A stretch of DNA of 64,000 nt. Origin: CAYWXV01 sp964462535 (GTDB lineage Bacteria > Bacteroidota > Ignavibacteria > OLB7). How positions within the stretch are numbered: position 1 is the first letter of the stretch; each line of letters starts with the position of its first letter. The translations under genes and the position numbers were made by a program. Below are positions 15,791 to 24,636 of the stretch, one piece after another. The notes under the pieces are model-generated. The model was not told the DNA's origin. It did no database searches and saw nothing but the letters and a program-made list of their open reading frames with translations. The stretch covers positions 1 to 64,000 of the forward strand of contig CAYWXV010000014.1 in the NCBI GenBank assembly GCA_964462535.1, given 5' to 3'.

Positions 15791-16987
15791 ATGAACACAC
15801 ACAAGATCCGCGTGGCCGTCCTGTATGGCGGACGCTCGGGAGAGCACGAGATCTCCCTTCTTTCGGCCGCTTCGGTGATACGGAATCTCGATCCGGAGCG
15901 TTTTGAGGTAATTCCAATCGGGATTGACCGGATGGGGAGATGGCGATACAACGACGTGGGTCTCCTCGACGGCGTCTCTATGCCCGAGCTGCCGGACGGC
16001 GATGATTCCCCGTCACTCCTGCTTCCTCCCCACCCGACCGGTGGAAAGGGAGGACTCGTCGCCCTCGATACAGATGCACTTCCGCCACCGATCGATGTGG
16101 TCTTCCCGGTTGTTCACGGTCCCCTTTGCGAGGACGGAACGCTCCAGGGAATGCTGGAGCTGGCTGAGCTCCCGTATGTGGGGAGTGGTGTCCTGGGGTC
16201 GGCGATTGGAATGGACAAGGACGTCGCAAAACGTCTGGTGGCAGCTGCCGGAGTGGAGGTTGCACCGTTCATCACGCTACGCCGCGAGCGGTACCGCAGA
16301 AACGCTTCAGCCGCGGTCGACGACCTGGAGAACCAGATCGGGTACCCCTGCTTTGTCAAGCCGGCAAACATGGGATCAAGCGTGGGCATCCACAAAGTAC
16401 ACGACAGGGCCGAGCTTCTCGCCTCCATCGACGACGCGTTCCTGTACGATGTCAAGATTCTTGTAGAAGGTGCGATTGATGCTCGTGAGATAGAGCTAGC
16501 CGTGCTCGAAAGCGCGAACGAAGGGGACGATCCGATGGTCAGCGTACCCGGAGAGATTCTTCCGACGCATGAGTTTTACTCGTACGAGGCGAAGTACCTG
16601 GACGAGCAGGGTGCGGCTCTCGAGATTCCCGCGCGACTCGATCGCGAGCAATCATCCGAGGCACGGAGGATGGGTGCCCTCGTGTTTCAGACGTTGGAGT
16701 GCGAGGGGATGGCGCGAGTGGATCTCTTCCTCGATCGCGCAACCGGGCGATTCATGTTTAACGAAGTAAACACAATCCCCGGTTTCACGAGCATCAGCAT
16801 GTATCCAAAACTCTGGGAGGCTACGGGAATCCCGTATCGCGAACTGATGACGAGACTTATTGACCTGGCTATCGCGCGGCATTCCCGTCGGTCGTCATTG
16901 CTGAGGGAGCGGGGGGATGTATCTGACGGCACAGCCGTATCGAGCAATTCGACGTCAGAGAATTCAACAGGAGAAGGTGAGCAGTGA
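15791..16987 (+). CDS. ddl: D-alanine--D-alanine ligase
   Basis: This ATP-grasp enzyme of 398 aa has LYGGRSGEHEISLLSA at the N-terminus, FPVVHGPLCEDGTLQG, the nucleotide loop KPANMGSSVGI and EVNTIPGFTSISMYP at the C-terminal end of the core. It makes the D-Ala-D-Ala dipeptide for peptidoglycan. The C-terminal tail of about 30 residues is Ser/Thr-rich and not conserved. It is the first gene of a packed operon, and its stop overlaps the lysA start (GTGA). Confidence 0.96.
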   Translation: MNTHKIRVAVLYGGRSGEHEISLLSAASVIRNLDPERFEVIPIGIDRMGRWRYNDVGLLDGVSMPELPDGDDSPSLLLPPHPTGGKGGLVALDTDALPPPIDVVFPVVHGPLCEDGTLQGMLELAELPYVGSGVLGSAIGMDKDVAKRLVAAAGVEVAPFITLRRERYRRNASAAVDDLENQIGYPCFVKPANMGSSVGIHKVHDRAELLASIDDAFLYDVKILVEGAIDAREIELAVLESANEGDDPMVSVPGEILPTHEFYSYEAKYLDEQGAALEIPARLDREQSSEARRMGALVFQTLECEGMARVDLFLDRATGRFMFNEVNTIPGFTSISMYPKLWEATGIPYRELMTRLIDLAIARHSRRSSLLRERGDVSDGTAVSSNSTSENSTGEGEQ

Positions 16988-18213
16988 ACTCTGTTCCGAT
17001 GATCGGCGGACGATCCGCGCGCGACCTTGTCGGCGAATTCGGCAGCCCTCTGTACGTATATGACGCCGAGAGCATCAGACGTCAGTACCGTCGATTGGCA
17101 TCCGCATTCGGCGACGTCCGCCTGCGCCTGTTGTATGCCTGCAAGGCGAACAGCAACGTCGCGATCATTCGACTCTTGCATGAACTAGGATCGGGGATCG
17201 ATGCGGTCTCGATTTACGAGGTCGAGCTAGCACTAAGGTGTGGCGTAACCGCTTCAGATATTCTTTTCACGCCAAACTGTGTGGCGTTCGACGAGATTGA
17301 GCGTGCCCACGACCTGGGGGTCGGAATTAACATTGACAACATTTCCGTACTCGAGCGCTTTGGGCAGCGCTTCGGAGACGCTCCCTGCGCGATCCGCATT
17401 AACCCGCATATTCTCGCCGGCGGGAACGCACATATTCAAACCGGTCACATCGATTCCAAATTCGGAATCTCGATCCATCAGATGCGCCATATCCTCCGGG
17501 TAGTGAAGGGATATGGAATGAGGATCAACGGGCTCCACATGCATACTGGATCGGATATCCTGGATGCTGAGACGTTTCTTACTGGAGCAGAGATCCTATT
17601 TGATTTGGCCGGTGATTTCCCGGATTTGGATTTTATCGACTTCGGAAGCGGATTCAAGGTGCCCTACCGTCCAGGCGACGTTGAAACGGATGTCGAGGAT
17701 TTGGGGAGGGCCCTGGGAGACCGATTCAGGGAATTTTGCGCGGCCTATGGGCGCGACCTGGAGCTTGCGTTCGAGCCGGGGAAATTCCTGGTGAGCGAGG
17801 CAGGGTGGCTTCTCACAACGGCGACCGTCCTGAAGCAAACTCCGTCATGCGTGTTTGTCGGCACCGACTCCGGGATGCATCATCTGGTGAGACCGATGAT
17901 GTACGATGCGTGGCATACGATTGTCAATGCCGATCGTGCCGAGGGGCACGAGAGGATCTACACGGTCGTCGGGTGTATTTGCGAGACGGACACGTTTGGC
18001 GTCGACAGACGACTGGTCGATGTTCAGGAGGGTGACGTTCTTGCGATTAGCAACGCCGGCGCGTACGGGTATTCGATGGCTAGCAACTACAATTTCAGAC
18101 CAAGGCCGGCGGAAGTTCTCGTGGACGATGACGTGGTCCGTTTGATCCGCCGTCGCGAGACTATCGATGACCTCCTCAAGACTCAGGTGGATTATGAACG
18201 TGCACGGACTTGA
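16984..18213 (+). CDS. lysA: Diaminopimelate decarboxylase
   Basis: The 409-aa fold-type III PLP enzyme has the PLP lysine in LYACKANSN (Lys54), LHMHTGS, the phosphate-binding DFGSGFKVPY, EPGKFLVSEAG and the active-site Cys in CICETDTFG (near 333). It converts meso-DAP to lysine. It probably starts with GTG overlapping the ddl stop; an ATG at 16999 is the alternative. Placing the DAP-consuming enzyme next to ddl ties lysine and cell-wall supply. Confidence 0.95.
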   Translation: MNSVPMIGGRSARDLVGEFGSPLYVYDAESIRRQYRRLASAFGDVRLRLLYACKANSNVAIIRLLHELGSGIDAVSIYEVELALRCGVTASDILFTPNCVAFDEIERAHDLGVGINIDNISVLERFGQRFGDAPCAIRINPHILAGGNAHIQTGHIDSKFGISIHQMRHILRVVKGYGMRINGLHMHTGSDILDAETFLTGAEILFDLAGDFPDLDFIDFGSGFKVPYRPGDVETDVEDLGRALGDRFREFCAAYGRDLELAFEPGKFLVSEAGWLLTTATVLKQTPSCVFVGTDSGMHHLVRPMMYDAWHTIVNADRAEGHERIYTVVGCICETDTFGVDRRLVDVQEGDVLAISNAGAYGYSMASNYNFRPRPAEVLVDDDVVRLIRRRETIDDLLKTQVDYERART

Positions 18214-18730
18214 GGCGTTTGGCTCGCTGGAGGACTGTCTGCTGAGCCTTGAGGGTTCGCGCAGCGATCTCCTGGACCTGCTCAACGGATTGGACGAGGA
18301 ATCGCTCGTCGATATTCCGATTGGCGAGACTTGGAGTGTCTCAATGATAGCGGAGCATATCGCCAGGGCCGAGAAGTCGGCCGCGAAGGTGATACGATAC
18401 ATCCGCCGTCACGCCGATGCGGAGTCAATGCCGAAGCGCGGCGGACAGGAGGGTCGATGGCGACCCGACGGAAGAGCGATTGCGCCGGACGAAGTGGAGC
18501 CTCGGGGAAATCAGGGGTCCGCCGAGATCCGGGCCGCTCTTGACGAATCTCGACGGCTATTGCACGACGCGATCCAGAACGGCGAGCATCCGTTCGATCG
18601 GGATATGAGCTTCCGCCATCCCTTTTTTGGCGACCTGACCACGCTGGGGTGGGTGAGAATGGCGGCCTACCATGAACGGCACCATGTGGAGCAGATACGA
18701 ACCAGAACAACGCTAACGACATCATCATAG
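18194..18730 (+). CDS. DinB-like four-helix protein
   Basis: The 178-aa product fits the DinB/YfiT fold. The first helix pair includes ETWSVSMIAEHIARAEKSA, carrying a metal-ligand-like His, and the last helix includes AAYHERHHVEQIRT with clustered His residues that would complete a metal site. Members are often metal-dependent thiol S-transferases or stress proteins; the substrate here is unknown. ATG 18194 lies inside lysA (20-nt overlap) and trpS follows 6 nt after the stop. Confidence 0.85.
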   Translation: MNVHGLEAFGSLEDCLLSLEGSRSDLLDLLNGLDEESLVDIPIGETWSVSMIAEHIARAEKSAAKVIRYIRRHADAESMPKRGGQEGRWRPDGRAIAPDEVEPRGNQGSAEIRAALDESRRLLHDAIQNGEHPFDRDMSFRHPFFGDLTTLGWVRMAAYHERHHVEQIRTRTTLTTSS

Positions 18731-18736
18731 ACTATA

Positions 18737-19762
18737 ATGAGCGAGCACCAGGACGCAAACGCTGCAAAGCGCAAGCGCGTCTTCAGCGGAATACAGCCGA
18801 CCGGCGTCATACATCTTGGAAACTACCTTGGCGCCATACGGCAATGGGTTCAACGACAAGACGAACGCGACAATTACTTCTGTATCGTCGATCTCCACAG
18901 TCTCACAGTCTACCAGGAGCCAGAGGCGCTGCGGCAGCAGACGCGATCCCTTGCGGCGATCTACCTGGCGGCTGGTCTGCGTCCCGAGACGTCGTGCCTC
19001 TTTGTTCAGAGTCACGTGACCGCACATGCCGAGGGGTGCTGGCTCCTCAACTGCGTGACGCCGATTGGCTGGTTGAACAAGATGACGCAGTTCAAGGACA
19101 AGTCTACGAAGCAGGAGTCTGTGCTGACCGGCCTCTTGGATTACCCCGTTCTAATGGCGGCCGATATCCTCTTCTACGACGCCGACGAGGTTCCTGTGGG
19201 AGACGATCAGAAGCAGCACGTCGAACTGACGCGCAACATCGCCGAGCGATTCAATCGCCTGTACGGTGACACGTTCGTTGTGCCGACGCCCATGATCCCA
19301 CAGGCAGGAGCACGCGTGATGGGGCTGGATGACCCGACGGCCAAAATGTCCAAGAGCAGCGCGGCCAACAGCGGCCATGCGATCTCATTGCTTGATCCGC
19401 CTGACACGATCCTGAAATCGTTCAAGCGGGCCGTAACGGATTCGTATGGCGAGATCAAGTTTTCGGACGACCCAGAGCGGGCTGGCGTCGACAACCTGCT
19501 TGGAATCTACGCTGCTACCACGGGGAGGGGGAAGGACGAGACGGAGCGCGATTTTTCCGACGCACGAGGTTACGGCGATCTGAAGATCAGGGTGGCCGAA
19601 GTCGTAATCGAGGCGCTCCGTCCGATCCGCGAAGGCCATGACCGGATCATGGCTGATGTTGCATCACTTGACGCCATCCTGGAGAGGGGTGCGGAACGGG
19701 CACGAGCGATTGCCATGCCGAAGCTTCGCATCGTGAAGGAGAAGATGGGACTTGTGGTGTAG
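18737..19762 (+). CDS. trpS: Tryptophan--tRNA ligase
   Basis: The 341-aa class I synthetase has FSGIQPTGVIHLGNYLGA (HIGH-type motif), the Trp-pocket stretch GLLDYPVLMAADILFYDAD, VGDDQKQHVELTR and the loop AKMSKS. It charges tRNA-Trp. It is the last gene of the ddl-lysA-dinB-trpS operon and is followed by a strong hairpin. Confidence 0.97.
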   Translation: MSEHQDANAAKRKRVFSGIQPTGVIHLGNYLGAIRQWVQRQDERDNYFCIVDLHSLTVYQEPEALRQQTRSLAAIYLAAGLRPETSCLFVQSHVTAHAEGCWLLNCVTPIGWLNKMTQFKDKSTKQESVLTGLLDYPVLMAADILFYDADEVPVGDDQKQHVELTRNIAERFNRLYGDTFVVPTPMIPQAGARVMGLDDPTAKMSKSSAANSGHAISLLDPPDTILKSFKRAVTDSYGEIKFSDDPERAGVDNLLGIYAATTGRGKDETERDFSDARGYGDLKIRVAEVVIEALRPIREGHDRIMADVASLDAILERGAERARAIAMPKLRIVKEKMGLVV

Positions 19763-19839
19763 GGCTCGGGCTCGTGCCCGGCTCCTCGAGGGAATCGTGC
19801 GTTCAGCCGCGATAGATCGTTTTCCGTCAGGCGCAAAAT

Positions 19840-19880
19840 GAAGAGAGCGTGGATTGGCAATCGCCATCCACGCTCTCTTC
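19840..19880. terminator. Bidirectional terminator between trpS and ctpA
   Basis: A perfect 14-bp inverted repeat (19840-19853, 19867-19880; GAAGAGAGCGTGGA/TCCACGCTCTCTTC) lies between convergent genes, flanked by AAAAT on the left and GTTTC on the right. Confidence 0.75.
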
Positions 19881-19920
19881 GTTTCATCCAATCGTTACGC
19901 CGTCCGTCAGCGTCCCTCGC

Positions 19921-21531
19921 TCATCGCATCGTAAGACGGGCAATACGTGCGGCTTCGGGGAAGAGCGTCAGGGCCTTCTGGTATTGCCTGTCGTCGTTCA
20001 GGACGACCTGGTAGTACTCGGAATTTCCGAACAGCCCACGAGCGATCTGCGCCTTCAATCGGATCGCGATATGCTCACGGTCGGCCGCGACATCCTCCGG
20101 CTTCGCGTTGATTTCTTTCTTCTTTGCCAGTGCCATCAGGCGATCCCACATGGCGTCACTGATCTTGAACTTCGCGGCGAAGTCGGGGAACGAGGGATAT
20201 GTCCGCCGGATATTCTGACCTTCCGTTGATGAGAAGAGATTCTCGGTGAATTCCCAGAGCACGTTCTTACGGAAGATGTCTATCCCAAAGGGGGTAAGTG
20301 TATCCATCTTCACCACGTAGTCGGGCGTAATGCCCCCACCCCCCAGCACGTTTCGACCGCCGAGCGTCTTGTAGACAGGCTTCGTCGAATCGGGTGTCTC
20401 ACTCGTGTGATTGACATTGTCCCCTTCTTCTCCTTCGTCTCGTCCCGCAAGACTGTAGTAAGCGTCGCGTCCTCCATCGTAGGGGCGTTGGATCAGTCTG
20501 CCTGATGGCGTGTAGTAGCGGGCGATTGTCAATCTGAAAGCCGAACCGTCGTCAAGGCTGAACTGCCGTTGGACCAGTCCCTTTCCAAACGACGTCTCAC
20601 CAACGATCAGGCCACGATCGAGATCCTGAATTGCACCTGAAACGATTTCAGAGGCGCTCGCCGATCCACGATTGATCAGAATGATGAGGGGAAGCGACTC
20701 GTACTCCTGCCCTGGCTGCGCGTAGTAGGCCTCTTCTTCGGACGAACGACCGCTCTTGGTGTAGACGATCTTCTTTCCGCCGGAGACGAACTCGTCGGCC
20801 ATCCGGATGGCCTTGTCCATGTAGCCACCAGGATTTCCGCGGAGGTCGAGGATCAACCTCTTCATCCCCTTGGCTCTCAAGTCGGACATGTTCTTCATGA
20901 ACTCTTCGTAGGTCGGCTCGGCGAAGCGGTTCACGGACAGGTAGGCCGTTCCGTCTGGGGCCACAAATGCGGCGTCGACCGTGTAAAGAGGGATCTTGTC
21001 CCGCTCGATGTCGAAGATGAGGGGCTCACCGACTCCGGGGCGCACGATTCCGACGACGACATGCGTCCCAGCACGACCCCTCAGAACCTTCGGCACATCA
21101 TCACGCTTCATGCCGATGGCATCCTTCCCGTCAATCTTCACAATCTTGTCCCCTGCCTGAATCCCCAGGGCTTCGCTTGGCCCCCCAGCGATGGCGGTAA
21201 CAATAGTAATGGTGTCGCGGACGACGTCGAATTCGACCCCAATGCCCTCAAATGAGCCTCGGAAATCCTCTTCCACGCGCTTCTGTTGCTCGGCCGGAAT
21301 GTATACCGAGTGGGGATCAAGCTGCCCCAGCAATCCAGTAATGGCCGCCTCGACCAGCTTCGGCGTCTCGACATCGTCCACGTAGTTCTTCTCGACGATG
21401 AAGAGAACCTCCCGAAACTTCTGGAGCTGCTCGTAGATGCTGTCTCCCGAAATCAGCGGTTCGATTTTGATGCCGATTATGATACCGGCGGCGAGTCCCA
21501 GGATCGCAAGCCACATCTTTCTGCGTGTCAT
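19921..21531 (-). CDS. S41-family C-terminal processing peptidase
   Basis: An N-terminal membrane segment (MWLAILGLAAGIIIGI) is followed by a PDZ domain (GPSEALGIQAGDKIVKIDG) and the S41 protease core. The catalytic Ser is in NRGSASASE and the Lys in SFGKGLVQ. The long C-terminal part is helical and typical of CtpA/Prc relatives in this group. It would act in the periplasm on protein C-termini. The ATG at 21531 is chosen because it gives the signal anchor; the frame is open upstream. Confidence 0.92.
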   Translation of the reverse strand: MTRRKMWLAILGLAAGIIIGIKIEPLISGDSIYEQLQKFREVLFIVEKNYVDDVETPKLVEAAITGLLGQLDPHSVYIPAEQQKRVEEDFRGSFEGIGVEFDVVRDTITIVTAIAGGPSEALGIQAGDKIVKIDGKDAIGMKRDDVPKVLRGRAGTHVVVGIVRPGVGEPLIFDIERDKIPLYTVDAAFVAPDGTAYLSVNRFAEPTYEEFMKNMSDLRAKGMKRLILDLRGNPGGYMDKAIRMADEFVSGGKKIVYTKSGRSSEEEAYYAQPGQEYESLPLIILINRGSASASEIVSGAIQDLDRGLIVGETSFGKGLVQRQFSLDDGSAFRLTIARYYTPSGRLIQRPYDGGRDAYYSLAGRDEGEEGDNVNHTSETPDSTKPVYKTLGGRNVLGGGGITPDYVVKMDTLTPFGIDIFRKNVLWEFTENLFSSTEGQNIRRTYPSFPDFAAKFKISDAMWDRLMALAKKKEINAKPEDVAADREHIAIRLKAQIARGLFGNSEYYQVVLNDDRQYQKALTLFPEAARIARLTMR

Positions 21532-21713
21532 CGTAGCAACGAGGTTAATGGAGTCGGAAACGTCCGGAGGGGAGGTCGGTGAACATGGAAGCGACCGTTG
21601 TCCCATACCGTACGGCGTACAAGCGGCCACGAAAGTGTAGCCACCGGGTCGAAGCCCTGGATCCGGCGGGCGAAACCGCGGGTGTGCGACCGAAGGGGAG
21701 ACAGGGGACTAAC

Positions 21714-22628
21714 TTAGTCAGACGGCGCCGTACTGGCAATCCCCGTCAATCGCTCCAGCGCTTCCCGATAGCGCGCAGCCGTCCCTTCCAACACGAAGTC
21801 TGGAAGGGTTGGGGGTGGCGGCGTCTTGTTCCACTCGATCGACTCGAGGTAGTCCCGCAGGAACTGCTTGTCAAAGTTCTGTTGCTCGCTTCCAGCTTTC
21901 CAGGCCGACGCGAGCCAGAACCTGGACGAATCGGGCGTCAACACTTCGTCGATCAGAATAAGCTCCCCTGACTCATCGACGCCGAACTCGAATTTTGTAT
22001 CGGCGATGATCAAGCCCCGCGCCTCCGCGATAGCCGACGCTCGACGATAGAGCTCCAGCGTATAGTCTCGCGCACGTTGTGCGACTTGGGCGCCAACAAG
22101 GTCAACGGCGGCTTCGTAGGAGATATTGAGGTCGTGACCCTCTTCGGCCTTGGTCGCTGGCGTGAAGATGGGCTCCGGGAGCCGTCCGGACTGCTCCATG
22201 CCTTCGGGTAGAGGAACGCCACAGACAGACCGTCCCAACTGGTACTCCTTCCAACCGGACCCTGCAAGGTATCCTCGTGCAACACACTCGATTGGCAGAG
22301 GGGAAGTCTTCCGCACGAGCATGGACCGTCCGGCGAGGATGGTCCGATAGGGGGCGCAGACATCGGGAAACAGATCAACATCGGCCGTGATGAGATGGTT
22401 TGGAACGACATCGGCGAGCCGCTGGAACCAGAAGAGGGACATCGTTGTGAGGATCTCCCCCTTTCCTGGAATGGGCTGGTCCATTATTACGTCGTACGCG
22501 CTGATGCGATCGGTGGCGACGAAGAGGAGCGCGGTTCCCAGGTCGTATACATCCCGCACTTTGCCGCGGCGCCACAGCTTCAGGTCAGGCAGATCGGTAG
22601 TCAGGACTGGTTCCACGTTCATGTGCAT
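21714..22628 (-). CDS. purC: Phosphoribosylaminoimidazole-succinocarboxamide synthase
   Basis: The 304-aa enzyme has GKVRDVYDLG, FVATDRISAYDVIMDQPIPGKG and ADTKFEFGVDESGELILIDE, the hallmark motifs of SAICAR synthetase in purine synthesis. It is long compared with the 240-aa bacterial form and closer to the 300-aa type. Either the ATG at 22628 or the one at 22622 may start it. It is divergent from greA. Confidence 0.95.
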   Translation of the reverse strand: MHMNVEPVLTTDLPDLKLWRRGKVRDVYDLGTALLFVATDRISAYDVIMDQPIPGKGEILTTMSLFWFQRLADVVPNHLITADVDLFPDVCAPYRTILAGRSMLVRKTSPLPIECVARGYLAGSGWKEYQLGRSVCGVPLPEGMEQSGRLPEPIFTPATKAEEGHDLNISYEAAVDLVGAQVAQRARDYTLELYRRASAIAEARGLIIADTKFEFGVDESGELILIDEVLTPDSSRFWLASAWKAGSEQQNFDKQFLRDYLESIEWNKTPPPPTLPDFVLEGTAARYREALERLTGIASTAPSD

Positions 22629-22671
22629 TGCTTGTAATGGGGGAGGCGCGATGTACTGCTCTCAAGGGTCC

Positions 22672-22739
22672 GCGAATATTGGTATTCGCAATGGATTTTC
22701 GTATGCTTGCCCAAGAGCCGTTGCCTGATGCGCATCGGC
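22672..22739. promoter_or_regulatory. Two dyads in the purC-greA divergent region
   Basis: GCGAATA-TTGG-TATTCGC (22672-22689) is a perfect 7-bp inverted repeat with a 4-nt spacer. Further right an AGCCG..CGGCT dyad is followed by TTTT. The first could be an operator for either divergent gene and the second a small attenuator-like hairpin before greA. Function is not shown by the sequence alone. Confidence 0.35.
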
Positions 22740-22783
22740 TTTTGCCGTATATGACATCTGTACACGAGTAAACGGTCTCGATC

Positions 22784-23257
22784 ATGTCCGATATTGTCTA
22801 CCTGACCCGCCAGCGGCTCGTTGAGCTGGAGGAAGAGATCCGCGCCTTGAAGACGGACGGTCGTCGCGAGGTTGCAGAGCGTATTGCCGAGGCGCGCAGC
22901 TATGGCGATCTCTCCGAAAATGCCGAGTATGACGCCGCGAAGGAGGCACAAGGACTTCTGGAAGCACGTATCTACAAGTTGGAGGAGACGATCTCGCGCG
23001 CCAGAGTGCTGGACACCACGAATCTCCCCAACGACAAGATCTACATCCTCTCGCGCGTCAAGGTCAGGAACATCGACACCGGTGCGGAGGTGGAATACAC
23101 GATGGTGTCAGCGGAAGAGTCTGACATCGAGACGAGAAAGATTGCAACGACGTCACCGATCGGGAAGTCGCTAATGGGGCGTAAACCGGGTGATGTCGTT
23201 ACCGCAAAGGTTCCCGCCGGTGAGATAACCCTCGAAATCCTGGAGATCCAGCGCTAG
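22784..23257 (+). CDS. greA: Transcription elongation factor GreA
   Basis: The 157-aa protein has the GreA coiled-coil with the acidic tip motif YGDLSENAEYDAAKE (about residues 45-60) and the FKBP-like C-terminal domain (PIGKSLMGRKPGDVV, EITLEILEI). It stimulates RNA cleavage by RNA polymerase to rescue backtracked complexes. It lies 65 nt upstream of an ECF sigma factor gene. Confidence 0.97.
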   Translation: MSDIVYLTRQRLVELEEEIRALKTDGRREVAERIAEARSYGDLSENAEYDAAKEAQGLLEARIYKLEETISRARVLDTTNLPNDKIYILSRVKVRNIDTGAEVEYTMVSAEESDIETRKIATTSPIGKSLMGRKPGDVVTAKVPAGEITLEILEIQR

Positions 23258-23322
23258 GACTCCCTTCTCCCCAATTCCGTTAAACGGAGGCGTCCGTCCC
23301 TGGTCAGACCGGCTGTTCCCCT

Positions 23323-23982
23323 ATGGCAGCTATGACACTGACAATCGCGACGGCGCCCGTACGAGGCGCAATGGTCGAACTCGACGACAGGCAGCTGTTG
23401 GAACTCTACCGTGATGGCAAGGTTGAGCAGATGTTCAACGAGCTTGTCCGGCGATTTCACAGCCGCATCTACTGGGCAGCGCGCCGCATGGTGAAGAACC
23501 ATGAGGACGCCGACGACATTGCTCAGGAGGTCTTTGTTCGCGCCTACTCATCGCTCCCGGGTTTCCGGGGAGAGTCGGGCCTGTACACCTGGCTCTATCG
23601 TATCGCCATCAACCTCTCAATCAATCATCTGCGCAGGCAGAAGGTGCGGAAGATCTTTGATCTCTCCGACTATCTGCCATTTGTCGGTACCGATGCCGAT
23701 CAGGATCGCGAGATGATCCACGACGAGAACGTCTCGCTGATTGAGGAGGCGATCGAAACGCTTCCGGAGAAGCAGCGGGCGGTCTTCATCATGCGCTACT
23801 ATGACGAGATGCCCTACGAGCAGATCTCTGCGATTCTCGGCACCTCCGTAGGGGGGTTGAAGGCCAACTTCCATCACGCCGTAAAGAAAGTGGCTGCCCA
23901 CGTGCGGAAGCATCATGGCAGCTTCAACGTTGATGCGCCAGACGAGGCGAAGAACGACGGTGGTGGAGACATCGAAGACTAG
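23323..23982 (+). CDS. ECF-type RNA polymerase sigma factor
   Basis: Sigma region 2 (FHSRIYWAARRMVKNHEDADDIAQEVFVRAY, then LYTWLYRIAINLSINHLRR) and region 4 (EAIETLPEKQRAVFIMRYYDEMPYEQISAILGTSVGGLKANFHHAVKK) are clear. Alternative starts are 23332 and 23371. The next gene, 63 nt downstream, encodes a single-membrane-pass protein that probably controls it. The signal and regulon are unknown. Confidence 0.93.
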   Translation: MAAMTLTIATAPVRGAMVELDDRQLLELYRDGKVEQMFNELVRRFHSRIYWAARRMVKNHEDADDIAQEVFVRAYSSLPGFRGESGLYTWLYRIAINLSINHLRRQKVRKIFDLSDYLPFVGTDADQDREMIHDENVSLIEEAIETLPEKQRAVFIMRYYDEMPYEQISAILGTSVGGLKANFHHAVKKVAAHVRKHHGSFNVDAPDEAKNDGGGDIED

Positions 23983-24045
23983 CGTGAAATTTCCCAGCCG
24001 CGGGACGCACGACCCCGTTCGGCACACACAGATAGAGTACGCACC

Positions 24046-24510
24046 ATGAATTCCGAACACAGGCAGATCGATTCTCTGGATCAGGAGATCGAGCGTGATG
24101 TTGCGGAGCTCCGCCAGCTTCTCGACGGCGTCGAGGGGCCAAAGGAACCCCATCCTGCCTACTACCAGAACTTTCTCGTCCGCGTTCGCGACAGAATCGA
24201 TCTCGATCGATCGCGGCATCGCAAATGGGGCCGGGTCGGGCGCTTTTCGGCTATTGGTGCTGCAGCCGTCGTACTCGTTCTAGTAACCACGACGGTCATG
24301 CAGAACGGAGGCGGACTTCCCCCGGTCACCGATCGACCCGCGAAGACGGAGACCGCGATTACCGAAGGAGAGGGGCGAAGCGACTACGCGCCCCTTTTCG
24401 CCGATGAATCATCGAGCATCATTCTCTCCAAGAATGATGTCCGAATGTTGAATGCGATCATGTCAGAAGACGACGACGAGCTCTTCAGAGCAATCGCCAG
24501 CGCCGACTGA
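24046..24510 (+). CDS. Membrane protein, putative regulator of the adjacent sigma factor
   Basis: The 154-aa protein has a soluble N-terminal part (residues 1-65), one membrane segment (IGAAAVVLVLVTTTV, about 71-85) and an outside tail rich in acidic residues ending DDDELFRAIASAD. No zinc-anti-sigma HxxxCxxC motif is seen, so a role as anti-sigma factor is inferred from gene order alone. A terminator follows within 75 nt. Confidence 0.75.
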   Translation: MNSEHRQIDSLDQEIERDVAELRQLLDGVEGPKEPHPAYYQNFLVRVRDRIDLDRSRHRKWGRVGRFSAIGAAAVVLVLVTTTVMQNGGGLPPVTDRPAKTETAITEGEGRSDYAPLFADESSSIILSKNDVRMLNAIMSEDDDELFRAIASAD

Positions 24511-24552
24511 ATCGCGACAATTTCTTCCCCGACGCACGCGTCGTGACGAGAC

Positions 24553-24584
24553 GGGCCGATACTCTTGTGCGAGAGTGTCGGCCC
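24553..24584 (+). terminator. Terminator after the sigma-factor operon
   Basis: GGGCCGATACTCT and AGAGTGTCGGCCC form a 13-bp stem with one G-T type pair and a short loop. It is followed by CTCTTCTTG, giving a moderate U-rich tail. Confidence 0.8.
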
Positions 24585-24636
24585 CTCTTCTTGTCAGCCA
24601 AACGTGCACGATTGCGATGTCAGTCCGTGGAGTGAT

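Noticed and set aside
22629..22783. Purine riboswitch before purC
   Set aside because: The region lacks the conserved purine-aptamer core; only two small dyads are present.
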